Assembly: GCF_000024845.1 (NCBI RefSeq)
Contig: NC_013501.1
Span: 810,001 to 874,000, forward strand
Direction: 5' to 3'
DNA: 64,000 nt
DNA from: Rhodothermus marinus DSM 4252
GTDB lineage: Bacteria; Bacteroidota; Rhodothermia; Rhodothermales; Rhodothermaceae
In this document: piece by piece, positions 9,477 through 17,759 of the stretch
Numbering within the stretch: the stretch's first letter is position 1
Layout of the letters: each line of letters starts with the position of its first letter
The notes under the pieces: model-generated
Told to the model about the DNA's origin: nothing
Seen by the model: the letters and a program-made list of their open reading frames with translations, nothing else
Database searches by the model: none
Position numbers and translations under genes: made by a program

Positions 9477-10565
9477 ATGTCGCGCGAAGCACGGGTCGGA
9501 CTGCTGGCGCTGGCGGGCATCGCGCTGTTCGTCATCGCACTGTTTGCGATTGCGAACCGCTCGTTTCTGCTGAGCGACACGTTTCTGCTGCGCGCCCGTT
9601 TCAACCGGGTGGCCGGGCTGGTACCCGGAGCGCCCGTACAGTTTCAGGGCGTGAACGTGGGGCGCGTCGAGTCGGTGCAACTGCCGCCGGAGCCGGGCGG
9701 ACAGATCGAAGTGACGATGGCGATCAAGGAAGAAGCCCGGCGTGTGATCCACGTGCGCACGCAGGCGCAGATCAAAAGCGAGGGGCTGGTCGGTCAGCAG
9801 ATCGTCGTGCTGGTCAATCCGCCGGGCGTGCAGGGCGAGCCGGTTTCGGAGGGCGACCTGATCGTGGGGGTCGATCCGTTCGACCTGTTCGAGATCACGG
9901 ACCGGGCGCTGGCCTCGGTGCAGCGCTTCGAGGACGCGGCCAACGCCTTCCGTCAGATCATGCTCGACGTGCGGGCCGGCGAGGGCACGCTGGGCAAGCT
10001 GATCTACGATCCGACGCTCTACGACGAATTCGTGGCCACCACGAACGAGACGCGGCGCGTGCTGAACAACCTGGCGAACAACGCCGAGGCACTGGTGGCG
10101 CTGGCCGAAGAGGCCACCCAGGGCGTGCAGTCGATCCTGGACAAGATCGACCGGGGCGAGGGTACGATGGCCCGGATGCTGAACGACCCGGCGCTTTACG
10201 AGCGGCTGCTGGCTACGGCCGATACGCTCCGGCTGGTGGCTTCCGACCTGCGGGCCATCACAGGTGCCGCGGAAAACGCGGCCAACTGGGGGGCGCTGGG
10301 GGCTTATCGGTTCGCCGAGCTGATGGAAGCGGCCAAGCACAACTGGCTCTTCCGGCGCTACTTCGAGGAGCGCGGTTACATGGAGCGGGCACCTTTCGAG
10401 GTGCGGGAGCGGGCCATCGAACAGGCCTACCGGCAACTTCAGGCCCGCATGCGTGAACTGGACGCCTGGGAACGACAATTGCAGGAACGCGAAGCCCGGC
10501 TGAAGGCGCTGGAAACGCGCCTGTCGGCCCTGGCCGACTCGCTGGCCGGCACCGATGGACGTTGA
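9477..10565 (+). CDS. mlaD: MlaD/MCE domain protein
   Basis: This 362-residue protein has a single N-terminal membrane anchor (about residues 8-28), then an MCE domain (about residues 38-115) with the recognisable RVAGLVPGAPVQFQGVNVG segment. A long helical region follows, ending in a strongly charged coiled coil (about residues 305-355, rich in E, R, L and A). In Mla-type systems this protein forms a periplasmic ring on MlaE that receives or delivers phospholipid. The long helical C-terminus, including an NWLFRRYFEERG stretch seen in many MCE proteins of non-proteobacterial lineages, distinguishes it from the short E. coli MlaD. It overlaps the next gene by 11 bases. Confidence 0.9.
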   Translation: MSREARVGLLALAGIALFVIALFAIANRSFLLSDTFLLRARFNRVAGLVPGAPVQFQGVNVGRVESVQLPPEPGGQIEVTMAIKEEARRVIHVRTQAQIKSEGLVGQQIVVLVNPPGVQGEPVSEGDLIVGVDPFDLFEITDRALASVQRFEDAANAFRQIMLDVRAGEGTLGKLIYDPTLYDEFVATTNETRRVLNNLANNAEALVALAEEATQGVQSILDKIDRGEGTMARMLNDPALYERLLATADTLRLVASDLRAITGAAENAANWGALGAYRFAELMEAAKHNWLFRRYFEERGYMERAPFEVRERAIEQAYRQLQARMRELDAWERQLQEREARLKALETRLSALADSLAGTDGR

Positions 10566-11844
10566 GCACCGCAACATGACGCCACCGAAGTTCACGCCAA
10601 ACGACCTGGAAGAACCGCGGCTGGGGCCGTTCGAGACGCTCCTGCTGGGCGGCGGGCTGGCGCTGTTTCTGGCGCTGCTCTACGAGATGCGGGAGTTTCT
10701 GAGCCCGCCGCTGATCGCGATCGCCGCTACGATCCTGCTCTGGCCGTTGCGCCGGTACCGCTCGGTGCGGGCGCTGCTGCTTTCCGGCGGCTTTCTGCTG
10801 CTGTTCTGGCTGTTGAGCCAGCTCCGGGTCGTGCTCATCCCGTTCGTGGTCGCCTACCTGCTGGCCTATCTCTCCAATCCGCTGGTCGATCTGCTGGAAC
10901 GACGGCTGCACGTGCCGCGCTGGGTGTCGGCGCTGACCGTCACCGTGCTGGTGGTGGGGGCCCTGGCCGCCATCCTGCTGCTGCTGATTCCGACCATTGT
11001 CGGACAGCTCGTCGAACTCATCCGCCAGATGCTTAACAGCGTCGGCGAGCTGCGCCGCTGGCTCTATGAGAATCCCCTGCTGGACCGGCTCGAGGAGGTA
11101 TTGCCTATCGACCGACAGGCGTTGATCCAGCAGTTTACCACGTTTCTGCAGCAGCAACTCAACGCGCTTACGCAAAGCCTTCCCGATGCGCTGGCGACCG
11201 TCGCGCAATCGATCGGCTCGTTGCTGGGCGCGCTGACCGTGCTGGCCATCCTGCCCATGCTGATCTTCTACACGCTCAAGGACTATCCGAAGCTGCGGGA
11301 TGCGTTGATCGGCCTGTTTCCGAAGCACAACGGCCGCCGCGACTACCTGATGTATGCGGGCACCGTGGTGGGCAATTACCTGCGCGGCCAGCTCCTGATT
11401 AGCCTGATCGCGGCCTTCAACGTGTCGGTGGCACTGCTGATTTTCGACGTGCCGTTCGGGTTGCTGATCGGCCTGCTGGCCGGCCTGCTGAACCTGATCC
11501 CCAACCTGGGCGCCGTGCTGACGAACATCATCGCGCTGCTGATCGCGCTGCTGTTCGGCGATCCGCCGCTGCTGGATGCCGTGATCGTGACCGGGGTGCT
11601 GCTGGGACAGGGGTTGCTGGAGGCCAGCGTGCTCTCGCCACACATTCTAAGCCATCAGGTGGGGCTGCACCCGGTGCTGATTCTGCTGTCGCTCTTTGTG
11701 TTCGGGTACTTTCTGGGCGCCTTTGGCCTGCTGATCGCCGTGCCTACGACGGCCATCCTGGTGGGCTTCTATCAGAGCTACCGGGAAGCCCGCGAGAAAC
11801 TCGCCGGTGCCACGACGCCCGAATCGACCGATGTAACGGAATAG
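10555..11844 (+). CDS. AI-2E family transporter (UPF0118, PerM-like)
   Basis: This 429-residue polytopic membrane protein has about eight hydrophobic segments and a long extracytoplasmic loop (about residues 150-220). The C-terminal half contains the family-typical LIGLLAGLLNLIPNLGAVL segment and a GQGLLEASVLSPHILSHQVGLHP segment. Members have been linked to autoinducer-2 export and to Na+/H+ exchange, so the substrate cannot be stated. Translation may begin at 10555 (overlapping mlaD) or at ATG 10576, which gives a protein 7 residues shorter. It may be co-transcribed with the mla genes. Confidence 0.85.
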   Translation: MDVEHRNMTPPKFTPNDLEEPRLGPFETLLLGGGLALFLALLYEMREFLSPPLIAIAATILLWPLRRYRSVRALLLSGGFLLLFWLLSQLRVVLIPFVVAYLLAYLSNPLVDLLERRLHVPRWVSALTVTVLVVGALAAILLLLIPTIVGQLVELIRQMLNSVGELRRWLYENPLLDRLEEVLPIDRQALIQQFTTFLQQQLNALTQSLPDALATVAQSIGSLLGALTVLAILPMLIFYTLKDYPKLRDALIGLFPKHNGRRDYLMYAGTVVGNYLRGQLLISLIAAFNVSVALLIFDVPFGLLIGLLAGLLNLIPNLGAVLTNIIALLIALLFGDPPLLDAVIVTGVLLGQGLLEASVLSPHILSHQVGLHPVLILLSLFVFGYFLGAFGLLIAVPTTAILVGFYQSYREAREKLAGATTPESTDVTE

Positions 11845-11848
11845 GGCC

Positions 11849-12145
11849 ATGTCGAAAAAGCACGTGCCCATCCGCTCCTGCGTGGTCTGCCGCACGCGAC
11901 GCCCCAAACACGAGCTGGTGCGCATCGTGCGGCGGCCGGACGGCCGCGTCGAGCTGGATCCGGAGCAGAAGAAGCCCGGCCGGGGCGCCTACCTGTGCCC
12001 GCAACCGTCCTGCTGGAAACTGAAAGCCGTCATTCCCCGGCTGCAACGCGCGCTGCGGACCGAACTCGACGCCGAGGCCCGCGCTGCCCTGGCCGCCTGG
12101 ACCGAACGCATGCAGCGGGCGACTCCGGCCGACGCCGGGACGTGA
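11849..12145 (+). CDS. ylxR: YlxR family (DUF448) RNA-binding protein
   Basis: This 98-residue protein carries the family hallmarks: an RSCVVCRTRRPKHELVR segment near the N-terminus with a CxxC pair, and GRGAYLC near residue 45. YlxR proteins are small putative RNA-binding or nucleoid-associated proteins. In most bacteria ylxR lies between nusA and infB. Here it stands between a membrane transporter and tgt, with no nusA or infB in the window. It begins 4 bases after the stop of the preceding gene, so it is probably translated from the same message. Confidence 0.88.
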   Translation: MSKKHVPIRSCVVCRTRRPKHELVRIVRRPDGRVELDPEQKKPGRGAYLCPQPSCWKLKAVIPRLQRALRTELDAEARAALAAWTERMQRATPADAGT

Positions 12146-12242
12146 GGCCGATCGGCGAAGGGATTCATTTTCGGCATTTCGCCCTCCGAGGATCCTCTTG
12201 CAGCGGGCTGCGTGGAAGGGCGCCGCAGACGCGCGAAACATC

Positions 12243-13373
12243 ATGCGGTTTACGCTGGAATACGTCGATTCGGAAACGCGGGCGCGGGCCGGACGGCTCG
12301 AAACGCCCCACGGCGTCGTCGAAACGCCCATGTTCATGCCGGTGGGGACCGTCGGCAGCGTGAAGGCCGTCAGTCCTCGCGAGCTGCGCCGGGACGTGGG
12401 CGCGCAGATCATTCTGGGCAACACCTATCACCTCTATCTGCGACCCGGGCTCGAAGTGCTCCGGCAGGCGGGCGGACTGCATCGCTTCATGGGATGGGAC
12501 GGTCCCATTCTGACGGATTCGGGTGGTTTTCAGGTTTTTTCGCTGGCCGCGCTGCGCAAGCTCTCGGAAGAAGGCGTCTGGTTCCAGAGCCATCTGGACG
12601 GCTCCCGCCACCTGTTCACGCCGGAAAACGTAATCGACTACCAGCGCGTGATCGGGGCCGACATCATGATGGTGCTGGACGAGTGTCCGCCGGGCGATGC
12701 GTCGCTGGAGGCGGCACGCCGGGCGCACGAGCTGACCCTGCGCTGGGCCGAGCGCAGCAAGCGTCGCTTCGAGGAAACCGCCCCGCTCTACGGCTACGAG
12801 CAGGCGCTGTTTGCCATCGTGCAGGGCGGGGTCTTCCCGGAGCTGCGGCGCGAATCGGCCCGGGCGCTGGTGGCAATGGATTTCCCGGGTTACGCCATCG
12901 GCGGGCTGTCGGTGGGTGAGCCGACCGAACTCATGTACGAAATGGTGGAGGTGGTGACCGAAATCCTGCCCGCCGACCGGCCCCGCTACCTGATGGGCGT
13001 GGGGACGCCCGCCAACCTGCTGGAAAACATCGCGCGCGGCGTGGACCTGTTCGATTGCGTCATGCCCACGCGCAACGGCCGCAACGGCACGATCTTTACC
13101 ACCGAGGGCATCCTGAACATCCGCAACCGGAAGTGGCAGACCGACTTTTCGCCGCTCGATCCGGGACTGGACGGGTACGTCTCGCAGACCTTCACGAAGG
13201 CCTACGTGCGTCATCTCTTTCAGGCCGGAGAGATTCTTGGCCTGCAGATCGCCACGCTCCAGAACCTGAGCTTTTACCTGTGGCTGATGCGGGAGGCCCG
13301 CCGGGCCATTCTGGAAGGACGTTACCGGAGCTGGATGAACGAAATGCTACCACGCATCAGCCGCCGCCTCTGA
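12243..13373 (+). CDS. tgt: Queuine tRNA-ribosyltransferase (tRNA-guanine transglycosylase)
   Basis: This 376-residue enzyme exchanges guanine for a queuosine precursor at the wobble position of GUN-anticodon tRNAs. The substrate loop TDSGGFQ has the general-base aspartate (D92), and FDCVMPTRNGRNG contains the catalytic nucleophile D271. A TTG at 12198 would add 15 residues, but homology begins at MRFTLEY, so ATG 12243 is chosen. The C-terminal zinc site expected in the enterobacterial-type enzyme (CxCxxC plus His) is absent: the corresponding stretch reads DGYVSQT near residues 310-316, and Q340 replaces the histidine. From memory, Bacteroidota enzymes also lack the cysteines, so this may be a lineage trait. 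Confidence 0.92.
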   Translation: MRFTLEYVDSETRARAGRLETPHGVVETPMFMPVGTVGSVKAVSPRELRRDVGAQIILGNTYHLYLRPGLEVLRQAGGLHRFMGWDGPILTDSGGFQVFSLAALRKLSEEGVWFQSHLDGSRHLFTPENVIDYQRVIGADIMMVLDECPPGDASLEAARRAHELTLRWAERSKRRFEETAPLYGYEQALFAIVQGGVFPELRRESARALVAMDFPGYAIGGLSVGEPTELMYEMVEVVTEILPADRPRYLMGVGTPANLLENIARGVDLFDCVMPTRNGRNGTIFTTEGILNIRNRKWQTDFSPLDPGLDGYVSQTFTKAYVRHLFQAGEILGLQIATLQNLSFYLWLMREARRAILEGRYRSWMNEMLPRISRRL

Positions 13374-13439
13374 AACCGAACCGGCCCGGTAACCGGGGCG
13401 TTAGAGCGAAGCATTCGCAGCAGGCAATCCACGACAGCC

Positions 13440-14675
13440 ATGCCCCGGCAGTTTGACATTCCGGTTTTTTATCGCAGCCCGATCATCTCGCGCGTCAAGG
13501 AGGCCCGCCGTCGCCAGGATCCGCGCAAGAAGGACTTTTCGCCGACGGTGCTGGACTTCGGCCCGGTTCGCTTCAAGCTGGCGCGGCACTTCGGGTTCTG
13601 CTACGGGGTGGAACAGGCCGTCGAGATCGCCTACCGGGCGCTGGAGGAAAATCCGGGCCGTCGGATTTTTCTGCTCTCGGAGATGATCCACAATCCGCAC
13701 GTCAACCGCGATCTGGAACAACGGGGCGTGCGCTTTCTGCGGACCACGCGCGGTGAGCAGCTCATCCCGTTCGATGTGCTCCGGCCCGACGACATCGTGA
13801 TCATTCCCGCCTTCGGCACGACGCCTGAGATCGAAGCCGAGCTGGCCGCCCGGGGTGTGGACGTGCGCCGCTACGACACGACCTGTCCGTTCGTCGAGAA
13901 AGTGTGGAAACGCAGCAGCCAGCTTGGCCAGCGCGGCTACACGATCGTCATTCACGGCAAACGCTACCACGAGGAGACGCGGGCGACGTTCGCGCGGGCG
14001 GCCCGCGAGGCGCCCGTCGTCGTCGTGCGCGACCTGGAAGAGGCGGCCGATCTGGCCCGTGTCATCCGTGGCGAGGCCGACGCCGCGTTCTTCTACGAGC
14101 GGTTTCACGACCGCTACTCGGAAGGCTTCGACCCGGAGCGCGACCTGGTGCGCATCGGTGTGGTGAACCAGACTACCATGCTGGCCACCGAGACGCAGGC
14201 GATCGCCGAGCTGCTGCGCCAGGCCATGATCGACCGCTACGGACCGGAAAACCTGCACGAACACTTCGCCGACACGAGCGATACGCTCTGCTACGCCACG
14301 CACGAAAACCAGCAGGCCACGCGGGCACTGATCGACTCGGGCGGCGACCTGGCGCTGGTAGTGGGCGGCTACAACTCGTCGAATACGAGCCATCTGGTGG
14401 AGCTGTGCGCCGAGCGCATGCCCACCTACTTCGTGAAAGGGCCGGAGGAGCTGCTTTCGCCCGCACGCATCCGGCATTACGACCTGGAGCTCGGGGCCGT
14501 TCGGGAAACCGAAAACTGGCTGCCCGCGCACCGGCCCGTCGAGATCGTGCTGACGGCGGGGGCTTCGTGCCCGGACGCGCTGCTGGAAGCCGTATTGCAG
14601 CGTGTGCTGAGCTGGTTCGAGCCGGTGCGGCCCGTCGAGGAAGTGCTGGCCCCGTATCTGGAAGCCATCGCCTGA
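13440..14675 (+). CDS. ispH: 4-hydroxy-3-methylbut-2-enyl diphosphate reductase (IspH/LytB)
   Basis: This 411-residue protein catalyses the last step of the MEP isoprenoid pathway, making IPP and DMAPP with a 4Fe-4S cluster. The three cluster cysteines are visible: C54 in FGFCYGVE, C149 in DTTCPFV and C284 in DTLCYATHENQ. An ASCPDALLEAV segment near the C-terminus matches the conserved substrate region. At 411 residues it belongs to the long class found in cyanobacteria, plants and Bacteroidota, not the shorter E. coli type. A methyltransferase gene follows after 6 bases. Confidence 0.93.
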   Translation: MPRQFDIPVFYRSPIISRVKEARRRQDPRKKDFSPTVLDFGPVRFKLARHFGFCYGVEQAVEIAYRALEENPGRRIFLLSEMIHNPHVNRDLEQRGVRFLRTTRGEQLIPFDVLRPDDIVIIPAFGTTPEIEAELAARGVDVRRYDTTCPFVEKVWKRSSQLGQRGYTIVIHGKRYHEETRATFARAAREAPVVVVRDLEEAADLARVIRGEADAAFFYERFHDRYSEGFDPERDLVRIGVVNQTTMLATETQAIAELLRQAMIDRYGPENLHEHFADTSDTLCYATHENQQATRALIDSGGDLALVVGGYNSSNTSHLVELCAERMPTYFVKGPEELLSPARIRHYDLELGAVRETENWLPAHRPVEIVLTAGASCPDALLEAVLQRVLSWFEPVRPVEEVLAPYLEAIA

Positions 14676-14681
14676 ACGCGC

Positions 14682-15422
14682 ATGGCCTGGTATCAGGAAT
14701 GGTTTGACCGCGACGAGTACGAACTGGTCTACCAGCATCGTGATGAGCGCGAGGCCGAACAGGTGGTGGACCTGATCGAACGGCTGGTACGGCCGGCACC
14801 GGGGAGTGAAATTCTGGATGTGGGCTGTGGGCGCGGACGCCATGCGCGGGTGCTGGCCCGACGGGGCTATCGGGTGACCGGCATCGACGTGGCCGAGCGG
14901 GCGCTCCAGATCGCCCGTGAACGGGCCGAAGCCGAAGGGTTGCACCACGTGCGTTTCCTGCGGCACGACATGCGCGAACCGCTCTGCCGGGAATGCTTCG
15001 ACGGCGTGGTGAACCTGTTCACGGCCTTCGGATTTTTCGAGGACGACGCCGACCACCTGCGGGCGCTTCAGGCGATGGCGACGGCGTTGCGTCCGGGCGG
15101 CTGGCTCGTGCAGGATTTTCTGAACGCCGATTACGTGCAGCGTCACCTGGTGCCGTGCGATCGGTTTCAACTGGACGGCGTCGAGGTGGTGCAGGAACGC
15201 TGGATCGAAAACGGGCGCGTCAACAAGCGCATTCGCCTGCGCCGAAACGGTGCCGAGCAGGTTTTCTACGAATCGGTCCGATTGCTCCGGCTTGAGGATT
15301 TTCAGAAGCTGTATCAGGAGGCCGGCCTGGACCTGCAGGCCACGCTCGGCGATTACACCGGACGGCCGTTCACTTCGGAAAGCCCCCGGTTGATTCTCTA
15401 TGCGCGAAAAGCTGCGGTATAG
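14682..15422 (+). CDS. Class I SAM-dependent methyltransferase
   Basis: This 246-residue protein has a Rossmann-type methyltransferase fold. Motif I is ILDVGCGRGRHARVL (about residues 45-60), followed by an acidic VTGIDVAE motif II and a VVNLFTAFGFFEDD post-motif. The substrate cannot be read from sequence. It lies 6 bases after ispH and overlaps the next lipoprotein gene by 23 bases, so the three probably share a transcript. It resembles free-standing small-molecule or protein methyltransferases common in this lineage. Confidence 0.85.
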   Translation: MAWYQEWFDRDEYELVYQHRDEREAEQVVDLIERLVRPAPGSEILDVGCGRGRHARVLARRGYRVTGIDVAERALQIARERAEAEGLHHVRFLRHDMREPLCRECFDGVVNLFTAFGFFEDDADHLRALQAMATALRPGGWLVQDFLNADYVQRHLVPCDRFQLDGVEVVQERWIENGRVNKRIRLRRNGAEQVFYESVRLLRLEDFQKLYQEAGLDLQATLGDYTGRPFTSESPRLILYARKAAV

Positions 15423-15972
15423 CTGGGTGCTGGTGCTGGTGGGACTGCTCGGGTGCGATCTGTTTACGCCGCGCGAGCCCGAAGCGCCCGTCGCCGAAAG
15501 TGGCACGTTTTTGCAGCCCGACACACCCGAGCGCGTCGTGGAGAATCTGCAGGCGGCCATCGCCGAACGCAATGCCGGCAACTACGTGCGCTCGCTGGCC
15601 GAGGACTTTGCATTCGTGCCCACGGCTTCGGCGCAGAGCCGCGATCCGGCACTCTGGGCCGGATGGAATCGGGCGCGGGAAGAACAGTACTTCACGGCCA
15701 TGGTGGCGGCCGTGACCCCTTCGGCCACCCCGCAGCTCCAGCTGAGCAACCAGACGGCCAGCTTCGAGAGCGAGAGCCGCTACGTGCTGGAGGCGACCTA
15801 TCGGCTCACCGTGCCCCACACGCGCCCGGATGCGCCGACCATCGTCGAGGGCCGGCTGGTCTGGGAAATCGTCCAGCAACCCAGTGGACTCTGGGCGCTG
15901 TCGCGCTGGACCGACCGCCAGCAGGGCGAAACGCCTTCGTGGAGCGACCTGAAGCGGGCATTCGTGAACTGA
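15400..15972 (+). CDS. Putative lipoprotein of unknown function
   Basis: This 190-residue protein has a basic N-terminus, a hydrophobic core and a lipobox (LLGC, cysteine near residue 19), so it should be a lipoprotein. The mature part has an NTF2/SnoaL-like feel: a helix with ENLQAAIAERNAGNY, then strands ending in WEIVQQPSGLWALSRW and a final DQQ-like tail. I do not recognise a named family. The start overlaps the methyltransferase gene by 23 bases. It is the last gene of this plus-strand run and faces a minus-strand operon. Confidence 0.7.
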   Translation: MREKLRYSWVLVLVGLLGCDLFTPREPEAPVAESGTFLQPDTPERVVENLQAAIAERNAGNYVRSLAEDFAFVPTASAQSRDPALWAGWNRAREEQYFTAMVAAVTPSATPQLQLSNQTASFESESRYVLEATYRLTVPHTRPDAPTIVEGRLVWEIVQQPSGLWALSRWTDRQQGETPSWSDLKRAFVN

Positions 15973-16030
15973 ACCCGGGTTCGGGCGGGCACGGAGGAAA
16001 GCCCCTGCAGAAAATGGCGAATTGAAGTAG

Positions 16031-16052
16031 GGGCGCACCACAGTGTGCGCCC
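16031..16052. repeat. GC-rich inverted repeat between convergent genes
   Basis: GGGCGCAC and GTGCGCCC form a perfect 8-bp stem with a 6-base loop (CACAGT), in the gap between a plus-strand lipoprotein gene and a minus-strand DUF2914 gene. No T-run follows on either strand, so it is a weak candidate for an intrinsic terminator. It may instead be a copy of a dispersed extragenic palindrome. Confidence 0.4.
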
Positions 16053-16071
16053 GGATCATATCAGCTGGCGC

Positions 16072-17181
16072 CTATTCGTAGCGACGGAGGTGGAGCAGTG
16101 GCGGCCGTTCGGCCGGAACCAGCTCGAACGGAATCCGCCCCAGCAGACGGCCCGTCTCGGTGCGCACCTCGACGCGCCATCGGCCCGGTTGCACGTGCCG
16201 CTTGAACGTGTAGCCCCGGTAACCGTTGTCGCGGCCGCCCACCACCGCGTAGGCGATGGCATCCTGCGTGATCCACGCGCGACGGGTCGGATCGTACCGC
16301 TGCCAGACGTGCTGCACGCCCGTGCGCAGCTGCGTCGGCGCAAAAATCGCCGCAAAACAGAAGACCGTGTCGCCTTCGGTGTAATGGAAACGCGGGCTCA
16401 CCCGCTGCCAGAATCGATACCAGGGGGCCGGCTCGTAATGAAGGATATACACGTCGCCTTCGCGGCGTACGTGGTGATAGACGCCGCCTTCGCGCAGCGC
16501 CAGCGGGACCGGTGGAATCCAGTTCAGCACATAGAGGCCGTTCAGCACCAGCACGAGCGCCAGCGCACTTCCCAGTAATGTGGCGGCCTGACGTCCGTGC
16601 ACCACGCCGCGGCGCCGGAAGAGGTGGACCAGCAGTCCGACCGGTACCAGGCTGAGCAGGCCGGACAGCGCAAAGATCAGATCGTTCATGCGCCGGAGCA
16701 CCACCGGCACGAAAAAGACGAAAAACGTGAAGCTGGCCAGCGTGTAGAGGAGCAGCAGCACGTAGAGGTTGAGCAGGCGGCGGTGAATGAACTCGTTGGC
16801 GACCAGCAGGGCGACCAGTCCGGCGAAAAACAGCCAGTGGGCAGGCAGCGTGGTGCTCTGGAAATAGAAGACCACGTAGGCACTGAAAAGTGCGCCGAAG
16901 AAGAATTGCAGTACGGCCGGAAAGTAGGGCCGAAGGCGCGTCAGGCGGGGTGCGGCCAGCTTCCCGTGCTCGACCAGGACGGCCAGGGCGAGCGCGATCC
17001 CCAAGATGAGCAGGTAGCCGAGCAGGATCAGGTTGTCGAGCCAGGCGTCGATGCGCCGCAGCGTGAGCGCATCCCAGGTGACGCCGCCCAGAAAAAATGC
17101 TGCCGGAAGCAGATGGCGAAAGCGGCCCAGCCGGGCGTCCAGCCGCTGCTGAAGTGTCTGCACGCGCTGCGTCAGCCCCAT
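16072..17181 (-). CDS. DUF2914 domain membrane protein
   Basis: This 369-residue protein has about seven hydrophobic segments in its first 230 residues. A C-terminal extracytoplasmic domain follows, with the DUF2914 pattern: TVFCFAAIFAPTQL, a HVWQRYD segment, and GYRGYTFKRHVQPGRWRVEV. The function of the domain is unknown; it is often found in cell-envelope proteins. It follows the DUF2480 gene by one base and is the last gene of the cysteine desulfurase operon on the minus strand. Confidence 0.8.
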   Translation of the reverse strand: MGLTQRVQTLQQRLDARLGRFRHLLPAAFFLGGVTWDALTLRRIDAWLDNLILLGYLLILGIALALAVLVEHGKLAAPRLTRLRPYFPAVLQFFFGALFSAYVVFYFQSTTLPAHWLFFAGLVALLVANEFIHRRLLNLYVLLLLYTLASFTFFVFFVPVVLRRMNDLIFALSGLLSLVPVGLLVHLFRRRGVVHGRQAATLLGSALALVLVLNGLYVLNWIPPVPLALREGGVYHHVRREGDVYILHYEPAPWYRFWQRVSPRFHYTEGDTVFCFAAIFAPTQLRTGVQHVWQRYDPTRRAWITQDAIAYAVVGGRDNGYRGYTFKRHVQPGRWRVEVRTETGRLLGRIPFELVPAERPPLLHLRRYE

Positions 17182-17182
17182 A

Positions 17183-17746
17183 TCATTCCGGACGTTCCGG
17201 GAAGGCCGGGCGCACGGTCTGCGCCTGCGGCCGGGGCCGCGCTTCCGGCCGGCGCCAGAGCGGGACCGACGAACACGGCTCGCCGTACATCACCTTGCGG
17301 GCCACTTCCTGCAGCCGGAGCACCGCCTGCACGTAGGCATCGACCGGCACGATCTTGCTGGCACATCCCTTGACCACCACAATGCGGTCCCGGTACTTCG
17401 ACCAGTCCTCCTGCTCCAGCGCCCGCACGAAATAGTTGCGCAGCAGGTCTTCCCGCCGTCCGAACGCCACGGAACGGGCAATGCCGTGCAGCTTCGTGGC
17501 CACGAGCATGTAAGCCCAGATGGGGACGATGGCGTCCGTCGAGCAGTAGATGGCCACGTGCTTGTCGGCGTACTGCGACCAGTCGTGCGCCTGCACCTGC
17601 TGGCGGAACGGCTTTTCGCGCAGGATCAATCCTTCTTCCAGAAACGGCGCCAGGTCCAGTTCGACGATCGGACGCTCGTCCCAGAGCGCCTCCAGGTTAT
17701 AGACCACAATGTCGCTCTGCGCAACGCGGTTGACGATCGGTTCCAT
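17183..17746 (-). CDS. DUF2480 family protein
   Basis: This 187-residue soluble protein begins MEPIVNRVAQSDIVVYNLE and contains the AIYCSTDAIVPIWAYML and VVVKGCASKIVPVDAYV segments typical of DUF2480, a family I associate with Bacteroidota and relatives. No enzymatic activity is established. Two cysteines lie in these conserved segments. The gene is placed 13 bases after a cysteine desulfurase and directly before the DUF2914 gene. In this lineage the family often sits with Fe-S or sulfur-transfer genes, so a role in sulfur metabolism is an inference from context only. Confidence 0.8.
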   Translation of the reverse strand: MEPIVNRVAQSDIVVYNLEALWDERPIVELDLAPFLEEGLILREKPFRQQVQAHDWSQYADKHVAIYCSTDAIVPIWAYMLVATKLHGIARSVAFGRREDLLRNYFVRALEQEDWSKYRDRIVVVKGCASKIVPVDAYVQAVLRLQEVARKVMYGEPCSSVPLWRRPEARPRPQAQTVRPAFPERPE

Positions 17747-17759
17747 GGTCGATAGCAGC

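Noticed and set aside
13401-15581. Long minus-strand open frame opposite ispH and the methyltransferase
   Set aside because: It is antisense to two well-supported genes; high GC content leaves such frames open. No family motifs appear in it.
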